Shown one piece after another: positions 1 through 11,152 of a stretch of 64,000 nt of DNA; position 1 is the stretch's first letter; each line of letters starts with the position of its first letter. The notes under the pieces are model-generated. The model had not been told where the DNA came from, made no database searches, and was given only the letters and a program-made list of their open reading frames with translations. A program made the translations under genes and the position numbers. The stretch is from Symbiodinium natans (taxonomy: Eukaryota > Sar > Dinophyceae > Suessiales > Symbiodiniaceae), in NCBI GenBank assembly GCA_905221605.1, contig CAJNDS010000580.1:82501-146500 (forward strand), given 5' to 3'.

Positions 1-147
1 GGGTTTAGGGTTTGGGGTTTGGGGTTTAGGGTTTAGGGTCTTAGGGCTTCATAGGAGCCTAGGGGTTAAGCTGTTGGGTGCTTAAAGGGGCTGGGGGTTT
101 TGGTCTTTTTCTGCTTTACGTCTGCCATGCCCCAACTATACTCTTGA

Positions 148-297
148 TGAAACTTGGCTGCACTTAGTAGGGTTCAGGGTTTAGGGTTCAGGGCTTAGGT
201 TCTATAAATGAAGGCTTTTAGCTACCTTACTAAGAAACCCAATAGAACCAAAACAGGCTAGGGATCTAAAGTTACAGGAAAGCACCACAAAGGAGAT
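148..297. repeat. Dispersed repeat, copy 1
   Basis: Matches 8202-8318 over most of its length: ACTTGGCTGCACTT, then AAACCCAATA and GGATCTAAAGTTACAG. This copy contains extra TTTAGGG-like sequence (about 165-195) that is absent from the other copy. Confidence 0.7.
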
Positions 298-358
298 TTT
301 GGGAACAAAATCCGATTGCGCGTAGGCGCGAGCCTGGGTTTGGCATTTAGGGTTGGGG

Positions 359-472
359 TTTAGGGTTTAGGGTTTAGGGTTTAGGGTTTAGGGTTTAGGG
401 TTTAGGGTTTAGGGTTTAGGGTTTAGGGTTTAGGGTTTAGGGTTTAGGGTTTAGGGTTTAGGGTTTGGGAAT
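359..472 (+). repeat. TTTAGGG array
   Basis: About 16 near-perfect tandem TTTAGGG heptamers, flanked by degenerate copies (TTTGGGG, TTCAGGG). Confidence 0.97.
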
Positions 473-960
473 TAGGGGTTTGGGGTTTAGGGTTTCGGGT
501 TTAGGGTTTGGGGTTAAGGGTTCAGGGCTGAGGGCATAGCTTGACTGACTGGTTCTTAGCAGGGAATTCGGGAACGAGGTGCCCAACTTTGTCCTGTACA
601 AGTTCCTTTTCACTTCACCCTAAACCCCTAAACCCCAAACTGGGACCCAGAACACCCAGTGGATGTTGAGCGCCAGGGTTTAGGAGGGTAATTAGGGTTC
701 AGGGTTTAGGGCTGGTGTAGCAGGGCCAACAAGGTTCATAAGGGAACTTAACCCAAGAAAATAACAAACGGCATGAGGACCCACTCTGGGTCCGATGCTG
801 CGACTTAGGCTTTACTCGGAGTCTCTGGGGCAGTCATGGCTGTAGAACTGGGGGAAGCGCAACCCCCCCTAATCAGAAAGGGCCGACCCCCTGAACCCTA
901 AACCCTAAAAACCCTAAACCCCACACCCAGGAACCCAAAACCCTCTAAGCCCCACAGAGT

Positions 961-1055
961 CCCCAAAGTGGGGGAGAATGGCCCAGGGCTTCGACTGCAC
1001 GACGTGCATCAGATTCACGGAGATGGGCAGGGACAGCTGAATAGCCTGCAGCGGG
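961..1055. other. GC-rich island between CCCTAAA and TTTAGGG
   Basis: A 95-bp island with CCCTAAA-type sequence on its left and TTTAGGG-type on its right. A frame on the - strand is open for its whole length. An open frame over so few codons in GC-rich DNA is weak evidence for coding. It could be an exon, a gene fragment or non-coding. Confidence 0.4.
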
Positions 1056-1094
1056 TTTAGGGCTTAGGGTTATAGGGTTATAGGGTTTAGGGTT

Positions 1095-1225
1095 CAGGGT
1101 TCAGGGTTTAGGGTTTAGGGTTTAGGGTTTAGGGTTTAGGATTTAGGGTGTTGGGTGTTGGGTGTTGGGTTTTGGGTTTTGGGTTTTGGGTTTTGGGTTT
1201 TGGGTTTTGGGTTTTGGGTTTTGGG
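1095..1225 (+). repeat. TTTAGGG array passing into TTTTGGG array
   Basis: Perfect TTTAGGG units change over a short distance through GTGTTGG to about nine copies of GTTTTGG. This is a clean local spread of a variant unit. Confidence 0.93.
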
Positions 1226-1427
1226 CAGAAGATAGCATGCAAGAAACTGACCACAGCTGAACGTTCTGCTTGAAGGATTTAGGGCTTAGGGCTGGGGAGC
1301 CTGAAGCGGCCGGGACCCCTAACGCTTCTTCAGAGCGGAGCTAAAGCCATTTGAAGTCGGGGCTCTTTAGGTAGGATTCGGGGCGTCAGTACTAGCCCAA
1401 ACCCTTGATTCCCCCAAGCGCTGAACC

Positions 1428-1735
1428 CTAAACATCCCCAAGCCCTAAACCCTAAACATCCCCAAACCCTAAACCCTAAACCCTAAACCCTAAACCCTAA
1501 ACCCCCAACCCTAAACCCTAAACCCCTAAACACCCCTAAACCGAAAACCTAAACATCCCTAAATCTAAACCCCCCAACCCCCCCCAAACCCCTAAACCCC
1601 TAAACCCCTCAACCCCTCAACCCCTCAAAACCCCTCAACCCCTCAACCCCTCAACCCCTCAACCCCTCAACCCCTCAACCCCTCAACCCCTAAACCCTAA
1701 ACCCTAAACCCTAAACCCTAAACCCTAGCCCTAAA
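1428..1735 (-). repeat. CCCTAAA array with a CCCCTCAA variant block
   Basis: CCCTAAA units bracket about ten copies of the octamer variant CCCCTCAA (around 1610-1690). The variant is confined to one block, which suggests local amplification. Confidence 0.93.
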
Positions 1736-1852
1736 CCCTAATCCCCTAAGGTTCCAAGGGGCGCAGCCCAAACCCCCCAGCTACCCGAGGCCCACACAGG
1801 GAAATTGTGAAGCAGCATGTTCTGCACAAGATCGATGTGCCTGCTTTTTTTG

Positions 1853-1950
1853 GGTTTAGGGTTTAGGGTTTAGGGTTTAGGGTTTAGGGTTTAGGGTTTA
1901 GGGTTTAGGGTTTAGGGTTTAGGGTTTAGGGTTTAGGGTTTAGGGTTTTA
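1853..1950 (+). repeat. TTTAGGG array
   Basis: About 14 perfect TTTAGGG units directly after an island that ends in a run of T. Confidence 0.97.
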
Positions 1951-2255
1951 CGGTTTTGGGGTTCATGGCTTTAGGGTGTAGGGTTGAGGCTTAGGTTTTG
2001 AGGGGACCCCGAATAGAAGGCACCCTTGTTTCTGGCGAGGGTCCGTTTCGGGTTTAGAGTTGAGGGGTGTAAGGCCAAAAGCCGACTTCCAAAAACAACG
2101 TGTTGCTACATGGGGCTTGAAGTTCAGCTGAGGCCGTAGGGGAGGGCGTGCCGCAAAAAGCCTAGGGTCCCGCACCAAGCCTTCAGACCTTAAATGCTCT
2201 GAGGCTCCAGAACCCCTTTCCTTCCCAATATTCAAGATTAAACCTTACACTCTGA

Positions 2256-2362
2256 GCCCTAAACCCTAAACCCTAAACCCTAAACCCTAAACCCTAAACC
2301 CTAAACCCTAAACCCTAAACCCTAAACCCTAAACCCTAAACCCTAAACCCTAAACCCTAAAC
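2256..2362 (-). repeat. CCCTAAA array
   Basis: About 15 perfect CCCTAAA units, in the opposite orientation to the array 300 bp upstream. Confidence 0.97.
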
Positions 2363-2794
2363 TCCAAACTCCGAAACCCGAAACCCGAAACCCTAAACCC
2401 TAAACCCTCAACCCCGAACCCTAAACCCTAACAAAAGGATGTTGGAGTTTTAGGGCTTCCGCGTGCTGAGGTCATCACCCTCAAGTTGCGACCTGGTGCC
2501 CCACACAAGCCTCACCCTCAAAGAGGCCTTGAAACTCTGAATCCTTCAACCCGATGCCTTACGCCCTAAACCCGAAACCCCTAAACCTACACCCTAAACC
2601 CTTAACCCTTAACCCTAAACCCTAAACCCTATCTAGGGTTTTAGAGTTCAGGCTTCCCCCTGAGGCGCGTGCCCCATGGTTCCATTGATGAAGGAGATCA
2701 AGACCTTGACGGGTTCAGGGCTCAGGGTTTAGGACTCAGGGTTCAGGGTTCAGAGTTCAGGAGTTTAGGAGTTTAGGAGTTTAGGAGTTTAGGA

Positions 2795-3017
2795 GGTTAG
2801 GGTTTAGGGTTTAGGGTTTAGGGTTTCGGGTTTAGGGTTTAGGGTTTAGGGTTTAGGGTTTAGGGTTTAGGGTTTAGGGTTTAGGGTTTAGGGTTTAGGG
2901 TTTAGGGTTTAGGGTTTAGGGTTTATTGTTTAGGGTTTAGGGTTTAGGGTTTAGGGTTTAGGGTTTAGGGTTTAGGGTTTAGGGTTTAGGGTTTAGGGTT
3001 TAGGGTTTAGGGTTCAG
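2795..3017 (+). repeat. Long TTTAGGG array
   Basis: About 31 tandem TTTAGGG units with only one or two changed positions, one of the longest clean telomere-type arrays in the window. Confidence 0.97.
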
Positions 3018-3109
3018 AGTTGAGGAGTTTAGGGTTTCGGGTTAAGGAGTTCAGGGCTCAGGAGTTTAGGGTTCATCAGGGTCTGTTGTTCAGGAGGTAT
3101 GGTTTAGGG

Positions 3110-3960
3110 TTCAGGCCGTCTCTAAGGCTCCCTACGCTTCCTCAAGGTTCTCTAGGGACCTACCACCCTTGAACCCCCTCCCTTAAGAACCCTATAACAA
3201 CTGGGCTTTCAAGTAGCTTACTAAGAACCAGGGCCTCCCCCAGAGAGCCTTAAAGGCCGACCCTTCCTCGCACCTTACCTTTTGCTGGAAGACGAGGCTC
3301 AACCATCTGAGCAGGTTCTGGCGTGCCAGCGCTGGAAAAACTGCCGCGACTATGCACTCACACGCTTCGGCAAGCACAAAGCCGCGACCAGTCGTGAGAA
3401 CGCAAGAAAGGCAGGCCTTTGAGCCTGCAGCAAAAGTGAAAATGCACAAGAGATGCAGCGTCGTGCTGCAACTTAGCTGATCCTGTGGCAATGACGGATG
3501 CCACGGGGCGCCCGAAGGCCTCTCACTCGATTCACCCTTACAACCCTTAACAAACCCTAAACCCTTAAAGGGACAGAACATGGTCCCTTAGTATGGGCCC
3601 TTACAAGGGTACCCCTTAACTATATACCCTATATACAAATTCAGGGCCCATACATCAGAACCCTTTAAAGTAAAGGAGGTTGGGGACCATGTTTGAAACT
3701 ATCCTCAGATTTGCTCAGCCTAATAAACGTGCGAAACGCCTCTGGTCTCTGTAGGCTTTGCCTGAAGGCTCCAATTAGTTCTTTTTTGGGATAGGGAATT
3801 CTAGTATACTACCCCAAAAAGGGTACTGCACAGGAGTTTTTGGTAGGTTTGACTGTTGAGGGTTGAGGTTTTTGCTCTCTCGAGGGGTTAATGTGGAGCC
3901 TCGGATTTCGGCCGAAACCCAAGGGTTTAGGGTTGGTTTAGGGTTTACGATTTCGGGTTT
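3110..3960. other. Unique-looking island, gene fragment possible
   Basis: About 850 bp mostly free of telomere-like repeats. A 129-codon frame on the - strand (3192-3581) is open, but two + strand frames in the same place are also open for 40-70 codons, so the coding strand cannot be decided. No recognisable domain. The part near 3205-3230 resembles the dispersed repeat seen near 200 and 8250. Confidence 0.35.
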
Positions 3961-4698
3961 AGGGTTTAGAGATACAGCCTTGTCCCCGAAACCCTCAGCC
4001 TAAACCCCACCGTCCGAGGTCAAAACCCACACAGAAAACCTAAAAGTCTCGAGCCCAAATCCCAAATTAAATCCGTCAACCCTGTACCCACAAGCCCTAA
4101 ACCCCACACTTCTAAAGAAACCTACTATAGGGGTCGCAATAAGTACTGATAGTATTCCCTTAGGGTCCCTTTGCAGTTATACTATAATAACCACCAAAAC
4201 CCAAATTCGAATTGTTCAGGCCCCTAAGCCTATATTACTTCTCGCCAAGGCGCATAGGTTTTCAGCCAGGCCGACGCAGGGCCCGGATGCCGCCTGGCAC
4301 CAGCGTCTTTGACTCTCATCTTTTTCCTCCTTGGGGGCTTAGTGTTGTAAACCCTAAACCAGGGTTCGTAACAAATCGTACACTCCAAACCCTAAGCCCT
4401 ATGCCCTAAACCCTAAACCCTAAACCCTGAACCCTGAAACTTAAACCCTAAACCCTAAACCCTAAACCCTAGAAACCCGAAACCCTAAACCCTAGGGCTT
4501 AGGGTTTAGGCGGCCCTCGGCCCTAAACCCTCAGCCCGCTGAGGTTTGAGCGCTTCTTGGTTTGGGGGGTCTGGGGCTCATGATATAGGAATAGAGTTTC
4601 GGGTAGCTTCTTGTAGGGGGCTCGAGCAAACTTGGTCTGGGATGAACCTAAACCCCGAACCCCAGGCCCTAAATCCTAAACCCTGAAGTCGAATTCGG

Positions 4699-4797
4699 CC
4701 GGCAAGACGAGTTATATCCCAGCGTGGCCAGGAGAAGCGTGTACGAGCCGCTGAAGAACTGGGCCGCGGCGGAGGATGTACTTGGAGGCCCAGGGGT
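4699..4797. other. GC-rich island between CCCTAAA and TTTAGGG
   Basis: A 99-bp island with the usual flanks (CCCTAAA left, TTTAGGG right) and a full-length + strand open frame. Short length makes the coding evidence weak. Confidence 0.4.
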
Positions 4798-4965
4798 AGG
4801 GTTTAGGGTTTAGGGTTTAGGGTTTAGGGTTTAGGGTTTAGGGTTTAGGGTTTAGGGTTTAGGGTTTAGGGTTTAGGGTTTAGGGTTTCGGGTTTCGGGT
4901 TTAGGGTTTGGGGTTTGGGGTTTGGGGTTTGGGGTTTAGGGTTTAGGGTTTAGGGTTTAGGGTTC
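4796..4965 (+). repeat. TTTAGGG array with TTTGGGG units
   Basis: About 24 units, mostly perfect, with a short block of TTTGGGG near the right end. A small inverted-repeat element begins at its right edge. Confidence 0.96.
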
Positions 4966-5356
4966 AAGGGTACTTATAATGTTGACTTCACATTAATGAT
5001 TCCCGCTACAATTATAAAATCCAGCTGCCGGAACACAATAATGTAACCCCCCACAATTATAAAATCCAGCCCGGAATATTTTTTTACGGGCGATGTTATG
5101 TAATTAGCTAGTACTACTAGTACTACTAGTGGTACTACTACCTAATACTAAAACTAATAGTACGTCCTACCAGGATTTAGGCGAATATAATTGAGGAGGC
5201 CCTGGCCGGAGAGATTGATCAATCAAGGGGGGGGGGGTTATTAATGCGAAGTCAACATTAACCCCAATTGGAAGTCTACTTATAACCTACTTAGAGGACT
5301 TAGGGGGTGTATAAATACGGCTATTAATGGTGTTCTGTGTACCCTGAACCTCCAAG
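4961..5356. mobile_element. Inverted-repeat element, family A, copy 1 (interrupted)
   Basis: The left end (GGTTCAAGGGTACTTATAA) and right end (GTGTACCCTGAACCTCCAAG) are imperfect inverted complements. The same ends recur at 7804-7995, 13028-13107 and 59484-59620. No ORF is present, so it is probably a non-autonomous MITE-like element. It carries a nested 280-bp element. Removing that element leaves an ACTTATAACCCCAATT context that matches the copy at 7.8 kb. Confidence 0.7.
4979..5258. mobile_element. Nested 280-bp TIR element in a TA target
   Basis: Terminal inverted repeats of about 21 bp (4979-4999 and 5238-5258, core ATGTTGACTTC) differ at two positions. The dinucleotide TA lies directly outside both ends, as expected for a Tc1/mariner-type TA duplication. 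Inside are a direct repeat of ATTATAAAATCCAGC and a CTAGTACTACTAG motif. No ORF, so it is MITE-like. Its host is copy 1 of family A. Confidence 0.75.
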
Positions 5357-5586
5357 TAACCCAGAGCCACAACCCGCAAGATCGATCCGTTGAACCCAAG
5401 TCTCAAGAAGTACCAAGAGCGAAGGGGCCCTAAACCCTAAACCCTAAACCCTAAACCCCATAGATAGCCCTGCAGCCCTGAAGCCCTCAGTGTGGCCCTC
5501 AGTGCAAAGGCGCGCGGATGCGCACGAAGCAACTTCCGAGCGACCGGCGTCCCCGAGGCACATCCTCAGCCTCCAAGGCGTCGAGA

Positions 5587-5945
5587 GTTTAGGGTTTAGG
5601 GTTTAGGGTTTAGGGTCTAGGGTCTAGGGTTTAGGGTTTAGGGTTTAGGGTTTAGGGGTTAGGGTTTAGGGTTTAGGGTTTAGGGTTTAGGGTTCAGGGT
5701 TCTTATAGGGTCTTATAGGGTCTTAGAGGGTTGTTATGGGGGTTTTATAGGGTTTTATGGTTTTGTTTAGGGTTCTTATAGGGTCTTATAGGGTCTTATG
5801 GGGTTTCATAGGGTTTCATGGGGTTTTGTAGGGTTTTATGAGGCTTTAATGGGCTTCATAGGGCATACAGGGCTTGTAGAGTTTTATAGGCCTTATAGGC
5901 GTTTTCGGGTATAGGGTTTCTAGGGTTTATAGCGTTTGGGGTAAA
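5587..5945 (+). repeat. TTTAGGG array grading into TTATAGGG-type variants
   Basis: A clean TTTAGGG array to about 5700 is followed by about 250 bp of stretched variants (TCTTATAGGG, TTTTATAGGG, TTTCATAGGG). The same style of drift recurs at 41.3-41.6 kb. Confidence 0.9.
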
Positions 5946-6239
5946 ACCCCTAAACCCTAAACCCTAATTGTAAGGGTCAGGGCTATTTTGTGGTTCAGCG
6001 CTTCCTGGCTTTAGGTGGTGGGGTTGTGGGCTGAAGGACAGACAACAAGCGCGCCCCCAGACCTTTCGCTTCTTCAGGATCTCAATTTCCAAGAAGGTTT
6101 GGCGTCTATGTTGGAACTCTGGGTTTGTATAGGTTTAGGGTCAGGATTTTGGGTTTAGGGTTCAAGGTTTAGTTTAGAGGTGAGAGGTAGGGTTTGAGGG
6201 ATTCTCGGGCTTTGATGGCTTAAGGGTTGTCTAAAGCAA

Positions 6240-7017
6240 ATAAGTTGACAACCCTAAAAACCCTGTAACCCTCCCCCTTACAGAAAAGGACAACAAAAAC
6301 ATCATCCAAAAAACAAAGAACCTTCCAAGCCAAAACGCCCGAAACAAATCCTAAGCCCTAAGCCGAAAACCCCAAGACCCTAATACCCTCAGACCCTCAA
6401 CCCTAAGACCTTGAAAACCTGAGGCCAAAACAACAAAACCCCAACACCAAACCCCACAACCCTAAAATCCTAGGCCCGAAACCCTAAACCCCAAAACCCT
6501 AAAACCCTAAGCCCGGAACCCTAAACCCTATACCCCAAAACCCTAAAACCTTAAGTCCTAAACCCTAAACCCTAAACCCCAAACCCTAAACCCAAATCCA
6601 AAAACCCTGAAACCCTAAGCCCGGAACCCTAAACCCTAAACACTAACCCCTATACCCTAAACACTAAACCCCAAAACCCTAAAACCCTAAACCATAAACC
6701 ACAAAACTCTAAAAACTAATACCCTAAAACCCCAAACCTCACAAACCTCACGAACCCAAAAACCCAAAAACCCTAAAACCCTAAAACCCTAAACCCATAA
6801 ACACTAAGACCCTAAAACCCTCAGCCCTAAAACCCAAAACACTAACACCAAAAAAAAAACAAAAAAAACCTAAAAACCCAAAAACCACTAAAACCCGAGA
6901 ACCTTAAACCATAAACCATGAACCCCAAAACCCTAAAACTCCTAAGGCCCTAAACCCCTCAACCCTAAACCCTAAACCCTAAACCCTAAACCCTAAACCC
7001 TAAACCCTAAACCCTCT
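6240..7017 (-). repeat. Degenerate CCCTAAA tract
   Basis: Nearly 800 bp of imperfect CCCTAAA/CCCTAAAA units with many A-rich interruptions, becoming perfect only in the last 60 bp. No gene seen. Confidence 0.9.
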
Positions 7018-7021
7018 AAAA

Positions 7022-7108
7022 CCCCAGCTCCCTGGGCCCCGCGCAGACCCAGGGATCCCTGGAAGAAGGTGGCGACGAGCAGCCCCCGCTGCAGCGCCTG
7101 TATTTGGG
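7022..7108. other. GC-rich island between CCCTAAA and TTTAGGG
   Basis: An 87-bp island with at least one full-length open frame on each strand. The flanks point as in the other islands. Confidence 0.4.
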
Positions 7109-7454
7109 GTGTAGGGTTTAGGGTTTAGGGTTTAGGGTTTAGGGTTTAGGGTTTAGGGTTTAGGGGGTTTAGGGTTTCGGGTTTATAGTGTGGGGCTTAG
7201 GGTTCAGGGTTCAGGGTTTAGGGCTTAGGGCTTAGGGTTTCGGGGTTCAGGTTCAGGGTTTGGGGTTTAGGGGGTTGGGGGTTTAGGGTTTAGGAGGCTT
7301 AGTTAGTTTAGGGTTTGAGGGGGGGGGGGGAGTTAGGGCGTTTAGGGGCTTTAGCTGCCCTACAAACCATAAAACCTAAACCCTACCACCCGAAACCTAA
7401 ACCCTAAAGCCGAGACCCTAAACCCTAAACCCCAAACCCTCAATCCTAAATCCT

Positions 7455-7560
7455 CAAGCGGGGCGCCTGCAATGAGAGCTCCGGCAGAGGCGCGCACTCG
7501 CCCAAGCCGAAGCCTTTGACCCCGAGCCTCGGCCAACCGAGCCAGCTGCGGGGAGGTTTG
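7455..7560. other. GC-rich island between CCCTAAA and TTTAGGG
   Basis: About 105 bp, strongly GC-rich, with open frames on both strands. Same flank orientation as its neighbours. Confidence 0.4.
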
Positions 7561-7803
7561 GGGGGGTTTAGGGGTTAGGGTTTAGGGTTTAGGGTTTAGG
7601 GTTTAGGTTTAGGGTTTAGGGTTTAGGGTTTAGGGTTTAGGGTTTAGGGTTTAGGGTTTAGGGTTTAGGGTACGAAAAGATGAGCAGCTCGGGCGCGTCT
7701 GGCACCCTAAACCTTAAGCCCTAAACCCTAAACCCATGAACCCATGGGACATCCTTAAGACTTCAACCCTGAGCTGCAAACCCCGTGAAAAACCTAGACC
7801 CTA

Positions 7804-7995
7804 CTTGGTAGGTTCATGGGTACTGATAACCCCAGACATAAGTCTACTTATAGCCCCAAATATGGGTCTACTTATAACCCCAAATACATGTCTACTTATG
7901 ACCCCAATTATAAGTCTACTTATAGCCTACTTGAGGGTCCAGGGGGCTTATAAGTGCCGTTATCATTGGGGTTATACGTACCGTGAACCTCCAAG
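7804..7995. mobile_element. Inverted-repeat element, family A, copy 2
   Basis: 192 bp. The left end (near GGTTCATGGGTACTGATAAC) pairs imperfectly with the right end (GTACCGTGAACCTCCAAG). The interior holds four direct copies of a unit like AAGTCTACTTATAACCCCAA. No credible ORF. Confidence 0.7.
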
Positions 7996-8201
7996 CACCG
8001 AGCATCTCGACTGACTAAGCCTTACTTGGTGCTTCTCATCTGGAGTGTTCCTTCTTTGGCGTATGGGGGGTTCTGCACATTGTTTACCAAAAATAGGCGA
8101 AAATAAACCCCCAACTAGAAGGATTCCCTGAAAGTAAGGGCCCAATAAGGCACCCTTAATGTCGGAACCCCCCATATCCATAAGACCCTAAATCCGAAGT
8201 A

Positions 8202-8318
8202 GACTTGGCTGCACTTGGGAGGCCAGCAAAAAATTAAACCTTTTAGCTGCCTTATTCAGAAACCCAATAAACCCAAAAAGGGTAAGGATCTAAAGTTACA
8301 GCAAAGCACCACCAAGTA
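8202..8318. repeat. Dispersed repeat, copy 2
   Basis: Second copy of the repeat at 148-297, without the TTTAGGG-like insert. Function unknown; no ORF. Confidence 0.7.
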
Positions 8319-8777
8319 GAGTAAGTGGCGGGCTCTGACACGGAACACAGTGGGAAAGGGCAGAAGGCCATAGCGACCTGACCACCCGGGATGCAGGGTT
8401 TCCAGGGCTTCTTTCAGGCCTAAACCCTAAACCCTAAACCCTAAACCCTAGACCCTAAACCCTAAACCCTAAACCCTAAACCCTAAACCCTAAACCCTAA
8501 ACCCTAACGGGGTTTAGAGGTTCACAGGTTTTAGGGTTCGAGTCTAAGGCGTTTAAGCTTTAGGGTTGAACCAATTCAGACATAGGTTCCGGGCCTAAAT
8601 CCTATACCCTAAAGCGCCTAGGTGTGTGCTTGCGGTTTGAAAACTGCTTGGCAGGTGGTTTTGGGGGTTCGGGGTTTGGGGTTTAGGGTTTACGGTTGAG
8701 GGTTGATACCTCTTCAATAGAAGGGGCTTGGGTGACTCAGGACTCGCGCCCTCTTGAAGTCCAGGAGAAAGGTTCTT

Positions 8778-8802
8778 GGGGGGGGGGGGGGGGGGGGGGG
8801 GG
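8778..8802 (+). repeat. G25 homopolymer
   Basis: Twenty-five consecutive G in a TTTAGGG-type context. Length is likely unstable or uncertain in the assembly. Confidence 0.9.
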
Positions 8803-9432
8803 TTAGGGTTCAGGGCTTAAGGTGTAGCATTTGGAGTTTAGGGCTCAGGTTTCGGGTCCACATTAGGAAATACAGCTTAGCAAGGATCTCTGCTCTCCAA
8901 GTCAGGGCCCTTCTTGGGTAACCCACCTGGAAGGCCTGAATACCAGGATGGGCTATTAGGCCCTGTGGCCCTATAATCCCCATAATCAACCCAATAAAGG
9001 CCTTGTTGAGGGGTTATAGGGTATACTTACTGGCCCAAAACCCAAGGAAACATAAGTTGAAACTTTCAGAATAAACTGCCTTGCAAGAAGCCCAGAAGTT
9101 GAAAAGTTGGGTTTTGAGCCAGCAAGTATAATAGCTATGTTCATAGGAGCCCGAGATCCGACCCTAGGTTGATGAGCGCAGTATGAGCAGGTTCGAAAGC
9201 GCCGAAATGCTCTGCTCTGTACAGCATCCTGGGCCCCCCCCCCCCGAGCTCGAAACCCAAGTCCTGAACCTAAGAACCCTACCCTAAGAACCCGAAACCT
9301 GCCTTTTTTTGTAGGCTCTTATTATAAAATCCTTATAGGGTTCTCTAAGGTAAGCGACAACAACAAACAAGGGCTTTGGGGACCTTAAATGAACGCTAAA
9401 CCTTGGGGATGCTCTCCCTTCTACCAACAGTC

Positions 9433-9541
9433 CTGGTTTAGGGTTTAGGGTTTAGGGTTTAGGGTTTAGGGTTTAGGGTTTAGGGTTTAGGGTTTAGGGT
9501 TTAGGGTTTAGGGTTTAGGGTTTAGGGTTTAGGGTTTAGGG
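9433..9541 (+). repeat. TTTAGGG array
   Basis: About 15 perfect TTTAGGG units. Confidence 0.97.
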
Positions 9542-9879
9542 ATTACTCTAATCCCTAGTAAGGACGGCTAGAAAAAGGGGGGAACGTCCCAAACCTAAAC
9601 CCTAAACCCTAAACCCCACACCCTCATCTATCCCAAAAACCTCATCCTTTTACACCTTCCGGGCAAGAAACCCTAAACCCTAAACCCTAAACCCTAAACC
9701 CTAAACCCTAAACCCTAAACCCCACACCCTCAACCCGTCTATCACCAAAACCTCATCCTGTTACACCTTCCAGGCAAGGCACATTCCCGCCCGGCGCGTG
9801 GCACGCCCCGCCGAGCGGAGAAAGGGCCTGGCGGGCTTCGGAAACCCTCGGAACAGGGTTTTGGGGTTTAGGGTTATAG

Positions 9880-10035
9880 GGCTTAGGGTTGTAGGGGTTT
9901 AGGGTTTTAGGGTTTTAGGGTTTTAGGGTTTTAGGGTTTTAGGGTTTTAGGGTTTTAGGGTTTTAGGCTTTTAGGGTTTAGGGTTTAGGGTTTTAGGGTT
10001 TTAGGGTTTAGGGTTAAGGGTTAAGGGTTTAGGGT
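9880..10035 (+). repeat. TTTTAGGG octamer array
   Basis: About ten tandem copies of TTTTAGGG, one T longer than the telomeric heptamer, embedded in degenerate TTTAGGG. Confidence 0.93.
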
Positions 10036-10199
10036 TGTTCTGAGTTGCTTAAGGTCTGCCCTAAACCGGATCCTCTGAAAACCAACAGGCAAAAAGCATC
10101 CCTAAGGCCTACGTACCTAAGAAGTGGCACCCGCCCTGCACAAGGGTTCAAGGCTCACGTTGTCGAGCGCTCAGGGTTGACGGCTCCGATTGCAGAACC

Positions 10200-10815
10200 T
10201 TCAGATGACTGCCGAGTTAAGATAGCGAACACCGTGAAGCAGCAGCAGCGTTCCAAGATCGTCACGTTTTTCGCCACGCACAACGCATGGTCCGGCAAAG
10301 TTTGGTCAAGAAGCCTCGAAGCGTACGTGTAGGGACCGCGGTAGCCTACCCACAGGACCCAACAGGCCTACCTACAGGCTACCTACAGGCCTGCTCACAG
10401 GCTATCCACACCGACGCACAGGCCTACGTAGGTAGGCCTGCAGGTGGGCTGTCGGTAGGCCTGTCGGTAGGGGACGTGTCTGTCATTTTTGGGCGGCTGC
10501 AAACACACACTTCCGGATGCCACAACCTTCATGCAGGCAGTGCCCACCACGAATTCAGCGCGCATAGTTGCCGCCTCAGGAAGCGGTGCGACATGCTGTT
10601 GGCATCAGAAGGTAGCTTTGCCCTGGATCTTCTTCCGGCCGTGAAATTAATTAGTCTTCGGGCAGTGCATATGGGCTTGAAGCTTCTCTTGCGCTTGCAG
10701 GCCACCTGCCTCCTCAAGCAGGCCGAGCTGTTCCGAATCAGCTCGTGCATCATCCGGAAGCGCTATGCCGTGACCGAAAAAAGCTTTCTGACGCAGTCTC
10801 AACTCGTCCGTAAAC
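10200..10815 (-). other. Possible exon cluster in the largest left-side island
   Basis: An 800-bp island (about 10040-10870) lacks telomere repeats except at its edges. On the - strand three segments read as coding-like: about 10640-10815 (56 open codons), 10497-10595 and 10200-10330. A 200-codon + frame (10287-10889) covers the same DNA but ends in telomere-type repeat codons. Third-position GC is not clearly biased, so support is modest. No domain recognised. Confidence 0.35.
10348..10470. repeat. Degenerate CAGGCCTACCTA minisatellite with hairpin
   Basis: Imperfect repeats of a roughly 12-bp unit (ACAGGCCTACCT) switch to the complementary orientation halfway, so the tract can fold back. 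A perfect 9-bp stem (CAGGCCTAC / GTAGGCCTG) with a 4-base loop lies at 10419-10440. Confidence 0.8.
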
Positions 10816-11039
10816 ACCAGATTCCAAACCCTGAGCCACTTACACCAAACCCGAAGCCCCCAAAGCCCAATCAACCCCTAAACCCCTAAACCCCTAAACG
10901 CCTAAACCCCCAAAACCCCCAAAACCCCCAAAACCCCTAAACCCCCCAAAACCCCTAAACCCTAAACCCTAGACCCTAAACCCTAAACCCTAAACCCTAA
11001 ACCCTAGACCCTAAACCCTAAAAACCCTAAAAACCCATT

Positions 11040-11152
11040 TGACAGCGCCACTTGCCTGGGCAAGGAAGCTCAGAGCCTCTGCACGCTGCGCTGCGGCCGC
11101 CGGGGACGGGTCGCAGGCGACCCGCAAGGCCTGGAAACTGGAGGACAAAAAG
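11040..11152. other. GC-rich island between CCCTAAA and TTTAGGG
   Basis: A 113-bp island with full-length open frames on both strands, bounded by CCCTAAA-type sequence left and TTTAGGG-type right. Could be an exon; coding strand undecided. Confidence 0.4.

Noticed and set aside
1-470. A true chromosome end at the start of the window
   Set aside because: The repeats read TTTAGGG on the + strand, the wrong orientation for a left telomere, and are interrupted by unique sequence.
10287-10889. 200-codon + strand ORF
   Set aside because: Overlaps a minisatellite and ends in telomere-type repeat codons; the opposite strand reads at least as well, so it is not called as a gene.
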